Assembly (NCBI GenBank): GCA_025359965.1
Contig: JANYDC010000049.1
Span: forward strand, 1-33,955
Origin: Pedosphaera sp.
GTDB taxonomy: Bacteria > Verrucomicrobiota > Verrucomicrobiia > Limisphaerales > SXQI01
Reading direction: 5' to 3'
Length of the DNA stretch: 33,955 nt
The notes under the pieces are model-generated. The model made no database searches. It saw nothing but the letters and a program-made list of their open reading frames with translations, and had not been told where the DNA came from. How positions within the stretch are numbered: position 1 is the first letter of the stretch; each line of letters opens with the position of its first letter. Both the position numbers and the translations under genes were made by a program. Shown here in pieces: positions 9,176 to 17,966 of this stretch.

Positions 9176-10339
9176 ATGAAAATTCTGATCGTTCATAACA
9201 GTCAGCCGGATTCCAAGTCGTTCTCGGGTGCCTTGCGGCACTTCGTGCAGATGGCGGATGAATGGGTGAAGATGGGGCATGAAGTGGATTTTTTGTGCCC
9301 TAAATGCGTGTTTCCTAGAATTAAATCATTCTCGCCCAAATCCCACTGTATTTCGAGTGATAGCATCTTCGATGCAGCAAAATATGTGTCACACACATGG
9401 CTGTATCTGCCCCTTTACATGTGGAGGCTATTCACCCCTTATTTTACTCAAATCGACAAGGACTACGATGCCGTATTCTCTTCAAGCCAACTGATTTTCG
9501 AGATGGTCCCATCCATGGTTGTAAAACGAAAGCTAGGCTGCAAAATGGCACTCAAGGTCCATCATGTTCTCGCATCACAACGCAAGGCTCAAAACCTTTT
9601 TGACCACCTGTTCCTTTTTTTTGAGCGCCGGGCCTGTTTTTGGGTGCGCGACCGGGCCAGTCTGTTGGTCTGCGGAACGGAGCTGATCGCGACGGATTTC
9701 AACAAACTGCAGAAGGCTCAAGGGGTTAAACCCACCACCGCAAGAATTAGCGGTTACGGGACTACCATGCCGGAAAAGATTTTCAGGCCGGAATCTGAAC
9801 GTGAGTATGACGCTGTTTTTTTGGGGCGATTACACCCCGTTAAAGGCGCGGCGGATCTTCCCTCGATTTGGCAAAAAATCCGCGCCGGAAAACCTGGCGC
9901 GCGGCTTTTGGTGATAGGTGAAGGAGCAATGCGGGCCAGGCTTACCAGCCAATTTGCGGAGCTCGGCATGGCCGATGCGGTCGAGTTTACCGGCGGCATT
10001 GATGAAGCGCGGAAGAACGATTTGCTGTCGAAATCTAGAGTGGGGCTGAGCCTTTCCTTCGAGGAGGGGTGGGGACTATCGGTGCAGGAATTTTTGGCAG
10101 CGGGACTTCCAGTGGTGGCCTATCGTCTGCCGGTGTTTGAGGAAGCATTCCCCGATGTGCTTAACCAAGTGACCAAGGGGGATAGCAACGAATTTTCGGA
10201 CGTGCTGTCCAAACTTCTGGCTGATGAGAATGAACGTGAACGCCAAGGAATGCGCGGGCGCAAGTTTGTGGAGCGCTATTCGGTAAACGGAGTTGCCAAA
10301 CGCGAGTTGGGTTTTCTGGAGGAGATGTTGGCCCGGTAG
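9176..10339 (+). CDS. Glycosyltransferase, GT4-like (second of tandem pair)
   Basis: 387 aa starting at ATG 9176, with GAAG a few bases upstream. The N-terminal acceptor domain begins MKILIVHNSQP with SGALRHFVQMADEW. The donor domain has AVFLGRLHPVKGAADL, then RLLVIGEGAMR, then EEGWGLSVQEFLAAGLPVVAY, the characteristic GT4 donor-binding stretch with both glutamates. It is a different subfamily from the upstream enzyme, since the N-terminal halves look unrelated. Bases about 9290-9480 are visibly richer in A+T than the rest of the gene. It ends only 4 bp from the stop of the convergent dehydrogenase gene. Together with the first enzyme it probably acts in assembly of a cell-surface polysaccharide; this is inference from pairing only. 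Confidence 0.88.
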   Translation: MKILIVHNSQPDSKSFSGALRHFVQMADEWVKMGHEVDFLCPKCVFPRIKSFSPKSHCISSDSIFDAAKYVSHTWLYLPLYMWRLFTPYFTQIDKDYDAVFSSSQLIFEMVPSMVVKRKLGCKMALKVHHVLASQRKAQNLFDHLFLFFERRACFWVRDRASLLVCGTELIATDFNKLQKAQGVKPTTARISGYGTTMPEKIFRPESEREYDAVFLGRLHPVKGAADLPSIWQKIRAGKPGARLLVIGEGAMRARLTSQFAELGMADAVEFTGGIDEARKNDLLSKSRVGLSLSFEEGWGLSVQEFLAAGLPVVAYRLPVFEEAFPDVLNQVTKGDSNEFSDVLSKLLADENERERQGMRGRKFVERYSVNGVAKRELGFLEEMLAR

Positions 10340-10343
10340 AATA

Positions 10344-11336
10344 TTAGGCCATGCGGGCGCGCAAAGAAGGGGCAGAGAAGACCTCGGGGTTGACCACCAT
10401 GGCAGGGCGTTTGCCTTGTGATAGGTCGATAATGGCCTGGGCAGTGGCATCGCTCAATGATTCGCCCGTATCGCGAGCGAAAGCGGCCTGATGGGGGGTG
10501 AGCAGGGCGTTGCGAGCAGTGCGGAGCGGGTGATCGCCCGAGAGCGGTTCCACGCTGAAGACATCGAGAGCGGCCCCGGCAATCCATCCTTCATTGAGGG
10601 CTTCGACCAGGGCATTTTCATCAACCACAGGCCCTCGGGCGGTATTGATCAGATAGGCGGTGGGTTTCATGAGGCGCAATTGGGCACGGCCGATTAATCC
10701 ACGCGTGGAAGGGGTCAGCGCAACGTGGAGGGAAACGAAATCGCCGCGTTCAAGAAGCTCGTCCAAGCCAACGTGCTCAATGCCGGGCGAACTAAGAGGG
10801 TTGGGATCGAAGGCCAGAACCTTCATATCGAAACCGCTCATGCGGCGGGCCACGGCCCGGCCGATGCGCCCGCAGCCGACTAACCCGAGAGTTTTGCCAA
10901 AGACGTCGCTGCCCCAACCGCTCTTCCAGCGCCCCAGGCGCACAGCTTCGTAACCCCAGGCGACCCGGCGGGCGACACCCAGCAGCGCGGCCACAGTCCA
11001 ATCGGCTACGGCGTTATCGAGCATGCCGGGGGTAAAGGCCACCACAATGCCTTCCTGAGTGGCGGTGGCGATATCGATCGAATCGTAACCAACACCCCAG
11101 CGTGAAATTATTTTGAGGGATCCGGCCTGAGGCGATTTCAGAACCTCGCCACTGTAACCATCGGGGTCACAGATGACGGCATCATAGCCGGGCAGCAACG
11201 CGGGAAGTTGCGCTGCGGTGAAGGGGCCAAGCGGATCAGCCACTGTAACAGTGCATCCAGCCTCCCTCAGCATTTGGATCGCATGAACGCCCACCGAATC
11301 AAACACGCGGCAACTCACGAGTACATTCCATCCCAT
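10344..11336 (-). CDS. D-isomer-specific 2-hydroxyacid dehydrogenase (phosphoglycerate dehydrogenase-like)
   Basis: 330 aa, NAD-dependent. The substrate-domain motif SRWGVGYDSIDI lies at about 78-89. The nucleotide-binding Rossmann motif is GLVGCGRIG (151-159). The catalytic set is complete: R234 (in NTARGPVVDE), E263 (in DVFSVEPL) and H282 (in LLTPHQAAF). The family interconverts 2-keto and D-2-hydroxy acids; members of this length lacking a C-terminal ACT domain include 3-phosphoglycerate, hydroxypyruvate and glyoxylate reductases and phosphonate-type enzymes. The chain lacks the regulatory domains of long SerA proteins, so a serA name is not justified. The gene converges on the glycosyltransferase pair and is divergent from the ABC transporter genes across 67 bp. 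Confidence 0.88.
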   Translation of the reverse strand: MGWNVLVSCRVFDSVGVHAIQMLREAGCTVTVADPLGPFTAAQLPALLPGYDAVICDPDGYSGEVLKSPQAGSLKIISRWGVGYDSIDIATATQEGIVVAFTPGMLDNAVADWTVAALLGVARRVAWGYEAVRLGRWKSGWGSDVFGKTLGLVGCGRIGRAVARRMSGFDMKVLAFDPNPLSSPGIEHVGLDELLERGDFVSLHVALTPSTRGLIGRAQLRLMKPTAYLINTARGPVVDENALVEALNEGWIAGAALDVFSVEPLSGDHPLRTARNALLTPHQAAFARDTGESLSDATAQAIIDLSQGKRPAMVVNPEVFSAPSLRARMA

Positions 11337-11403
11337 GCGGTCATCTTAGCGTGACGAAAGCATGGCGCAATCGTGGTTTGTCGATTGACCGGAAGGACAT
11401 CTC

Positions 11404-12111
11404 GTGGAAGCTACAGGGATGGGAGCCATTTTGCGCGTTGAACGCCTGACCAAGACCTATGAAACAGCCTCCGGACCCCTCACGGTTTTACATGACGTAA
11501 GCTTTGATCTGGCTCCAGGTGCAACCTGCGCGCTGGTTGGCCCATCGGGAAGCGGCAAGACCACCCTGCTGGGTTTGTCCGCGGGATTGGACCGACCGAC
11601 CAGCGGGACAGTGCACCTTGACGGCCACGGGCTTCACGAGATGGACGAGGACGAGCGGGCACAATTGCGCAATACCCTGCTGGGCTTTGTGTTTCAAAAT
11701 TTCCAGCTGCTACCCACCCTCACAGCATTGGAAAATGTGATGGTGCCGGCAGAATTGCGTGGAAGGAAAGACGCGGAACCCATCGCGATTGAATTACTGG
11801 GGAAAGTGGGCTTGGGCAAACGCTTGAATCATTATCCCACGCAGCTTTCTGGCGGGGAGCAACAGCGCGTGGCTCTGGCGAGGGCTTTTATCAACCAGCC
11901 AAAAATCCTGTTCGCGGATGAGCCCACGGGAAACTTGGACGCCGAGACCAGCGAAAAGGTGGTGGAGCTTTTGTTTGATCTGAATCGCCAGGCTGGCACG
12001 GCCTTGGTGCTCGTGACCCACAATCAGGAGCTTGCGGCCATGACGCAACGGATCATCAGGCTTAAGGGCGGTCAGGTGGTGAATCCAACACCCAGCTCGC
12101 AACCAGCATGA
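11404..12111 (+). CDS. ABC transporter ATP-binding protein, LolD/MacB/YbbA type
   Basis: 235 aa, with every expected ATPase motif: Walker A GPSGSGKT (46-53), Q-loop in FVFQNFQLLP, signature LSGGEQQRVALARA (148-161), Walker B ILFADEPTG (168-176), D-loop NLD and switch H206 in VTHNQE. The start GTG 11404 is preceded by GGAAGG with 7-nt spacing, which decides it over ATG 11419. The DEPTGNLD and LPTLTALENVMVP stretches are characteristic of the ATPases that drive FtsX-type permeases (LolD, MacB, YbbA). It overlaps the permease gene by 4 bases (ATGA), so the two are co-translated partners. The likely role is mechanotransmission-type export or extraction of lipids, lipoproteins or small molecules from the inner membrane. 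Confidence 0.93.
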   Translation: MEATGMGAILRVERLTKTYETASGPLTVLHDVSFDLAPGATCALVGPSGSGKTTLLGLSAGLDRPTSGTVHLDGHGLHEMDEDERAQLRNTLLGFVFQNFQLLPTLTALENVMVPAELRGRKDAEPIAIELLGKVGLGKRLNHYPTQLSGGEQQRVALARAFINQPKILFADEPTGNLDAETSEKVVELLFDLNRQAGTALVLVTHNQELAAMTQRIIRLKGGQVVNPTPSSQPA

Positions 12112-14627
12112 ACATGAGCCTGTGGATTTTGCGGATGGCGTGGAGAGACAGCCGTTCGAGCAGGAGGCAGCTTTTGCTTTTTTCATCCTCAATCGTGCTG
12201 GGCATCGCGGCACTGGTGGCGATTGCCTCGTTCGGCGTGAATCTGCAAACAACAGTCGATGAGCAGGCCCGCACTTTGCTGGGGGCGGATCTGGTGGTCA
12301 ACGCGCGGGAGCCGCTGAACGGCAAGTCTGATAGAGCCATTGAAACTCTTGGAGGCATTCAATCGCGCGAGGTTTCGTTTTCAACCATGGTGTATTTTCC
12401 ACGCAGCGAAGGCAGCCGGTTGGTGCAAGTTCGCGGAATAGGAGATGGCTTCCCTTACTACGGACAATTCGAAACCCAGCCGCCCGGAGCAGGAGACACT
12501 TTTAGGGCGCAAGGCGGGGCGTTGATTGAGGAATCGCTGGCCATTCAGTACTCGGCCAAAGTGGGTGATCCGGTAAAGGTCGGCGAACTCACCATGCCGA
12601 TCAGCGGGTTGCTCCAAAAGATCCCGGGTGAATCGATTGTCTTTTCCACCATTGCGCCGCGCGTCTACGTTCCGCTCGCTCTGATCCCTCAAACCAAATT
12701 GGTCAAGGCAGAGAGCTTGGCGCGTTTCAAAGTGTTTATCAAATTTCCAGCGACCACGAACGTTGAGCAGGTGGTGAAACTGCGCAAAGAGGAGTTTCGT
12801 GAATTGCGGCTGCAAATGGAGACAGTGGCCGACCGCAAGAAAGACCTCGGCCGGGCCATGGAGAATCTGCAAACTTTTCTTAGTTTGGGTGGTTTGATAG
12901 CACTGCTATTGGGCGGAGTCGGCGTGGCGAGCGCAATCCATGTTCACGTCAGGCAGAGAATCCCCAGCATCGCTATTTTGCGCTGCCTCGGCGCCTCGGC
13001 AAAACAGACCACGATGATTTATGCTACGCAGGGGATGGGGTTGGGCGCGGTGGGTTCATTGGGCGGTGCCCTGCTGGGCTTGGCTGTGCAATGGCTGCTG
13101 CCGAGAGTGCTGGCGGATTTTCTGCCGTTTAAGATCGAGGTGGCGGTGGTGTGGTCTTCCGTATTTTTCGCGGCATTCGCAGGGTTCACCATCTGCGTTT
13201 TGTTTGCGCTGCTGCCCATCCTTCCACTAAGACGCGTCTCGCCTCTTTCAGTTTTGCGAGCCTCGGATTCAGTCGATACGCGGCGGGATGCCTCCCGTTG
13301 GGTTATTTTTTCATTGCTCGGCTTGGCTCTGGCCGGTTTCGCCATCACTCACGCGCCGAACTGGCGTCAGGGCACCAGCATTTTCGGCGGCATTGTCGCC
13401 GCCTTTCTGGTGCTGGCCGCAGTGGCTCAGGGGGTGATTATTACCACTCGCAGATTGAGCGGCCGCCGCTGGCCTTACGTCTGGCGTTTGGGCATCGCAA
13501 GCCTGCACCGCCCCAATAACAGGACCCTGTTGCTGACTCTTTCGTTGGGGCTGGGCACATTTTTAATCCTCACCCTTTTTCTGCTCCAGCAAACCTTGCT
13601 GCATGAGCTTCTGCCTGCTGCACGGCACAACCAACCCAACACGGTAATGTTCGACATCCAAAACGAGCAGCGCGTGGGCGTGGAGGATTTGCTCCGCCGT
13701 AACGGCATGGCACCCATGCAAAATGCGCCCGTGGTGACCATGCGTCTCAGCACGGTGAAAGGATCTCGGGTTGAGGAACTTCTTAAGCAACACCAAGGAG
13801 GAGTGCCGCCCTGGGTTCTCCGTCGGGAGTATCGATCAACCTACCGGGATGCCTTGGTGGACAGCGAGGAGGGGGTTGGCGGCAGGTGGCCGCAAAAGGA
13901 GGAGAAGGGCGTGATTCCTATCTCCGTCGAGGAAGGCATCGCAAAGGATTTGCGTGTCCGAATTGGCGACGCCATGACCTTCGATGTTCAAGGCGTGGAA
14001 ATCTCAACGAAGGTGGCTCACTTGCGCAAGGTGGACTGGCGGCGGATGGCACCGAATTTCTTTATGGTATTTCCAGAGGGAACGCTGGAGGCTGCTCCGG
14101 CTTTCCACATCATGACCACCAAGGCGCCCAGTGCCGAAATCGGCGCGAAACTTCAACGCGAAATGGTAAAGCTGTATCCCAACGTTTCCATTATCGATAT
14201 GTCGCTGGTCTTGAGGACTGTGGATTCCATTGTGTCGAAGGTCAGTTTTGCAGTTCGATTTATGGCCTACTTCACGCTCGGCACCGGACTGCTCGTCCTG
14301 ATGGCGACCGTGCTGACCGGACGCTACCAGCGAATTCAGGAAAGCATTCTCCTGCGCACTTTGGGTGCCTCACGCGCGCAAGTATTGAAAGTATTGGTCG
14401 TGGAGTATTTTCTATTGGGGCTCTGCGCCAGCGCAACGGGTGTTGGCCTTGCCCTCGCATCCGCCTGGTCCTTGGCGCGGTTCGCCTTTGATCTAAGTTT
14501 CACGCCCCCGATTCTGCCTACAAGCGCCGCCGTGATCATCGTTTGCTCACTCACTGTGGCAACCGGGCTCATGATGAGCCGGGGAATCCTGAAAAGGCCG
14601 CCGCTAGAAATTCTTCGAGGAGAGTGA
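12108..14627 (+). CDS. ABC transporter permease with two FtsX domains (YbbP-like)
   Basis: 839 aa. The order is: an N-terminal membrane segment (about 22-44), a periplasmic MacB-PCD-like domain (about 45-250), a first FtsX-type membrane domain (about 256-385, containing AILRCLGASAKQ), two further membrane helices (about 398-445), another near 473-497, a second periplasmic domain (about 500-710) and a second FtsX domain (about 712-830, containing LLRTLGASRAQ). This double-FtsX layout with extra central helices matches the YbbP family, which pairs with the upstream ATPase type. The start ATG overlaps the ATPase stop (ATGA). The gene ends 4 bp before the stop of the convergent UnbV gene. The substrate is unknown. 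Confidence 0.9.
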   Translation: MNMSLWILRMAWRDSRSSRRQLLLFSSSIVLGIAALVAIASFGVNLQTTVDEQARTLLGADLVVNAREPLNGKSDRAIETLGGIQSREVSFSTMVYFPRSEGSRLVQVRGIGDGFPYYGQFETQPPGAGDTFRAQGGALIEESLAIQYSAKVGDPVKVGELTMPISGLLQKIPGESIVFSTIAPRVYVPLALIPQTKLVKAESLARFKVFIKFPATTNVEQVVKLRKEEFRELRLQMETVADRKKDLGRAMENLQTFLSLGGLIALLLGGVGVASAIHVHVRQRIPSIAILRCLGASAKQTTMIYATQGMGLGAVGSLGGALLGLAVQWLLPRVLADFLPFKIEVAVVWSSVFFAAFAGFTICVLFALLPILPLRRVSPLSVLRASDSVDTRRDASRWVIFSLLGLALAGFAITHAPNWRQGTSIFGGIVAAFLVLAAVAQGVIITTRRLSGRRWPYVWRLGIASLHRPNNRTLLLTLSLGLGTFLILTLFLLQQTLLHELLPAARHNQPNTVMFDIQNEQRVGVEDLLRRNGMAPMQNAPVVTMRLSTVKGSRVEELLKQHQGGVPPWVLRREYRSTYRDALVDSEEGVGGRWPQKEEKGVIPISVEEGIAKDLRVRIGDAMTFDVQGVEISTKVAHLRKVDWRRMAPNFFMVFPEGTLEAAPAFHIMTTKAPSAEIGAKLQREMVKLYPNVSIIDMSLVLRTVDSIVSKVSFAVRFMAYFTLGTGLLVLMATVLTGRYQRIQESILLRTLGASRAQVLKVLVVEYFLLGLCASATGVGLALASAWSLARFAFDLSFTPPILPTSAAVIIVCSLTVATGLMMSRGILKRPPLEILRGE

Positions 14628-14631
14628 CCTC

Positions 14632-17600
14632 CTAGCGACTGGAACCTCTATTGAGCCAAACATGCAGAGGGCCGTTCCACTCCGCCATGGCGAGGTCCGG
14701 CCAGCCATCGCCGTTGAAATCGGCCGTCACACAACTGCGTCCGTCGCCATAGACTCGAATGCCCGATTCCGAGGCCGGAACACTCCGGAACCCGCCTTTG
14801 CCATCGCCCAGCAAGAGCAGCCCCAAACCACTCTGCATGGGAGAGTTCAGCGGTGGCACGGCGGATTCATTTTGTGCCAGCACGAGGTCGAGCTTTCCGT
14901 CGTGATTAAAATCCGCTGCCACGATGCCGAATCCGGGAGACCATTGAGCCTCGGGAGGCAGCGGGCGCGCCTCGAAGTGGTCGCCCCGATTTAAAAAGAG
15001 AGTTGATTCCAGCCACTTTGCCGAAACCATTTTCGCATTGGCAAATGCACCGCCCAGAACCTGCTCAATGGAGGCCTCTCCGAAAGCTTTATTACTGGCA
15101 AACCTCCCCTCTAACGCAGGCCAGGCCTTGGTCAACAGCCCCATTATTTTAACAGGGACAAACTTCCCCTGCTCAGAGTCGAAATAGCTTTCGATATTTT
15201 CAACTGTGCCGTTCTCGTCAAAATCACCGTAATAAAGCCGCAACTCGGCGGCGCGCCGCATTTGCCAGCGCGTGTTGGACCCCGCATTGCTCATGGCAAA
15301 ATCCACTTTGCCATCCCCATCAAAATCACCGGCCACCACCCCCGCCCACCATCCTGTGTATTGACCCAATTGCAGCGCGTCGGTGGCATCATTCAGTTGG
15401 CCTTTCGAGGTGATATAAACGCGTGGCGAACTCCAATCGCCAGCCACGAGCAAATCCTCCACACCATCACCGTTAATGTCAGCCCACACCGCAGCAGTGG
15501 TCGGGCCGTCCCGCCGGACCACAGACGTCTCAGCCTCCGACAAAACCCACTCATTCGACTTGAGGTGAAACACCTTGCTGCCGACCCCGCGCGGATACTC
15601 GCCCGGAACCGAGCCCTCCCCCACAAACAAGCGGTCCCCACTCCTTGCCAGGCACGAAATATTGGTGCCCGCGACACCGTTTGGTTGGGTCTCAGCACCA
15701 GATATCCCCACCACAGGCATTCTCATCGATTCCGGCATGCGATAGCTCGAACCGCCCACCAATAGACCTCCCTTCGCATCAACCGCCAAGGAGTTGATGG
15801 CGGCACCCTCCAAGGCTTGCGTGCTGGCGATCCATTTCTGATTGGCGAGGTTCATCCGAATCAAAGCCGCTTCGTGCCCCACCAGAAGATTCTGGTTAAA
15901 AACTGCCAGGGCGGGACCGCCCGAGCTCTGCTTGCGGGGAAGTAAAGGTTGCCGCGCAAAGTCGTCGAAGCCCTGATCCAAAAAAATCGCATCGACGAAG
16001 CTCTCTTCAAACATCGGTACGCGGGCGGGCGATTGGGATGATTTCTTATCCTCAACTGCGCCTCCTTCATCAATCTCATACACTGATTGAGATTCCAAAT
16101 GCTCGATGGTGCTGATTTTTCCACTGCGCCAGCGGACCGTGAGAGTGGCATCCCCATTGGTTCCACCCGCCCAAATGGGTGCCATTGCAAAAACCCGGGC
16201 CGGCGCATCACAGGAAAGATACCGCCCGCCCGCCACGATTTCCTGCTTCTGGACTTTACCCGCGAGGTCCAGTGAAACGATTGAGCCAATCCCTGCTGTG
16301 TTGGGGGCGAGCCCGCGCAACCTTACCAGTATGCGGGGCGCAGTGGTGGTATTGCGATAAATCAACGGCGGGGCGTTTAGGCAACTGACCACCACGTCAA
16401 GATCACCGTCACCATCCAAGTCGACCAAGGATATCCCATGTGACACTTGCTTTGAATCAAAACCCCATTTTTGCCCCATTTCCTCAAAGTGCATGCCTCC
16501 TTGGTTTTTAAAAGCCATGTTGTGTGTGACGAGCGGCGGATAAGCCATCAAATTGGTGCGCGCCCCAGTACCGGGCTGTTTGCCAAGCAACTTTGTTCTC
16601 AAATCCGTGTCCTGGTCTTCCGTGTCGAAAAGGTGCCCATTTGCTGTCAGCAGATCCTCGTATCCGTCAAGATCGAGATCCACAAAGGCGGCGCACCAAG
16701 TCCAATCACTGGCGGACAATCCCGCAAATTCGGCGATCTCCGCATACGTCCCATCGCCACGATTGAGAAAAAGCGTGTTCTGATGCACCTGCGGGCGGTT
16801 CTCCCACTCACCCGGAATCAGAGGCACCACCGCACCGGGCCCGGCTTGCATCTCAGAGCGGTGGCTCAACCTTTTCATATCGGCCACAAACACATCCATC
16901 AACCCGTCGCGGTTGATATCTGCCACATCAACCGTCATGGAAAAATGACTCATGCATCTCATCGCCGCCCGTGGCATGGAAAGGAATCCTCCCTTCCCAT
17001 CATTCAGCCAGACGCGATCAGGCGTCTGAAAATCATTGCACGTATAAATGTCCGGATAACCGTCGCCGTTCAAATCGCGAAGCACAACCGACAGCCCCAT
17101 GTCCCATGGCACGGCACTCAAAGGCAGATTCCCCTCCCGCTTGAAGCGCCCAGAGGTCCACACCTCCCGGGTGAAAACGCCCCTTCCATTGTTCATGGCA
17201 ACCACATCCGGCTCGCCGAACTCGACCATTTTGCCCTCAAGTATCTTCATGCGATTGGCCCACCGCCCTGTCACCACCTCCACTCCGTTGACCATGCGTG
17301 TCGACAGCGTGAACCCAGAGCGGATGGTGTTCTCGCCGTAATTGGCGACATAAAGATCCAGACTCCCATCCCCATTCAAATCAGCGGCGGCCAGCGAAGT
17401 GCTGCCAGCCCTCCAGGACAATCCGGCCTGCTCCGTCAGATTGGTGAAGCGTCCTCCTCCGAGATTAATGAAACAAGCATTCGGCCCCCCGCAACTCATC
17501 ACCACCAAGTCCGGTCTTCCATCCCCGTTCAAATCGCCGAAGAGCGCGCCAGTCGCCGCCATGCGCTCAGTATCAATTCCAGCCTCACGCGTGACATCTT

Positions 17601-17958
17601 GGAAACGCCATCCTCCCAAATTGCGGTACAATGCGCTCTTTCCCTCCAGACTGCAAAAAAACAAGTCGGGCAATCCATCCCCGTCAAAGTCCCCGGCGGC
17701 CACCCCGGCTCCATTCAGAAGATTGTGATTCTCCAACATTCGGGCCTGCGGCAGAACATTCGTAAAATGAATTCCCAGCGCAGCGTTCTCCGCCAGTACC
17801 AAACCGGGCTGAGGCGATCCTTGCGGTTGGACCTTATGAACACGAAAACCCGCCCCGTTGCGCCACGCCGCACCACTTTCCGCCTGGGCCGATTTCGCCC
17901 CCACCAAAACAATCCACAACGCGAAAGTCGCCAAAAAAAAACAACCCCAGGATTTCAT
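14632..17958 (-). CDS. Exported FG-GAP/VCBS repeat protein with ASPIC/UnbV domain (shorter paralogue)
   Basis: 1108 aa from ATG 17958, which starts a good signal peptide (MKSWGCFFLATFALWIVLVG, then SAQA-ES). The frame extends to 18042, but that start would overlap the upstream gene and bury the signal peptide. Residues about 85-535 hold FG-GAP/VCBS calcium-binding propeller repeats (DFDGDGLPDLFF, DLNGDGRPDLVV, DLNGDGYPDIYTCNDF, DLDGDGDLDVVVS). An ASPIC/UnbV domain follows at about 545-632 (GIGSIVSLDL, then GGRYLSCDAP). A second propeller half continues to the end (DINGDGVEDLLVAGDW, DFNGDGWPDLAMAEW). It lacks the C-terminal UnbV domain present in the 1219-aa paralogue directly upstream. These proteins are common in Planctomycetes, Verrucomicrobia and Acidobacteria, and their role outside the cell is not established. 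Confidence 0.9.
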   Translation of the reverse strand: MKSWGCFFLATFALWIVLVGAKSAQAESGAAWRNGAGFRVHKVQPQGSPQPGLVLAENAALGIHFTNVLPQARMLENHNLLNGAGVAAGDFDGDGLPDLFFCSLEGKSALYRNLGGWRFQDVTREAGIDTERMAATGALFGDLNGDGRPDLVVMSCGGPNACFINLGGGRFTNLTEQAGLSWRAGSTSLAAADLNGDGSLDLYVANYGENTIRSGFTLSTRMVNGVEVVTGRWANRMKILEGKMVEFGEPDVVAMNNGRGVFTREVWTSGRFKREGNLPLSAVPWDMGLSVVLRDLNGDGYPDIYTCNDFQTPDRVWLNDGKGGFLSMPRAAMRCMSHFSMTVDVADINRDGLMDVFVADMKRLSHRSEMQAGPGAVVPLIPGEWENRPQVHQNTLFLNRGDGTYAEIAEFAGLSASDWTWCAAFVDLDLDGYEDLLTANGHLFDTEDQDTDLRTKLLGKQPGTGARTNLMAYPPLVTHNMAFKNQGGMHFEEMGQKWGFDSKQVSHGISLVDLDGDGDLDVVVSCLNAPPLIYRNTTTAPRILVRLRGLAPNTAGIGSIVSLDLAGKVQKQEIVAGGRYLSCDAPARVFAMAPIWAGGTNGDATLTVRWRSGKISTIEHLESQSVYEIDEGGAVEDKKSSQSPARVPMFEESFVDAIFLDQGFDDFARQPLLPRKQSSGGPALAVFNQNLLVGHEAALIRMNLANQKWIASTQALEGAAINSLAVDAKGGLLVGGSSYRMPESMRMPVVGISGAETQPNGVAGTNISCLARSGDRLFVGEGSVPGEYPRGVGSKVFHLKSNEWVLSEAETSVVRRDGPTTAAVWADINGDGVEDLLVAGDWSSPRVYITSKGQLNDATDALQLGQYTGWWAGVVAGDFDGDGKVDFAMSNAGSNTRWQMRRAAELRLYYGDFDENGTVENIESYFDSEQGKFVPVKIMGLLTKAWPALEGRFASNKAFGEASIEQVLGGAFANAKMVSAKWLESTLFLNRGDHFEARPLPPEAQWSPGFGIVAADFNHDGKLDLVLAQNESAVPPLNSPMQSGLGLLLLGDGKGGFRSVPASESGIRVYGDGRSCVTADFNGDGWPDLAMAEWNGPLHVWLNRGSSR

Positions 17959-17966
17959 TGCATCAA

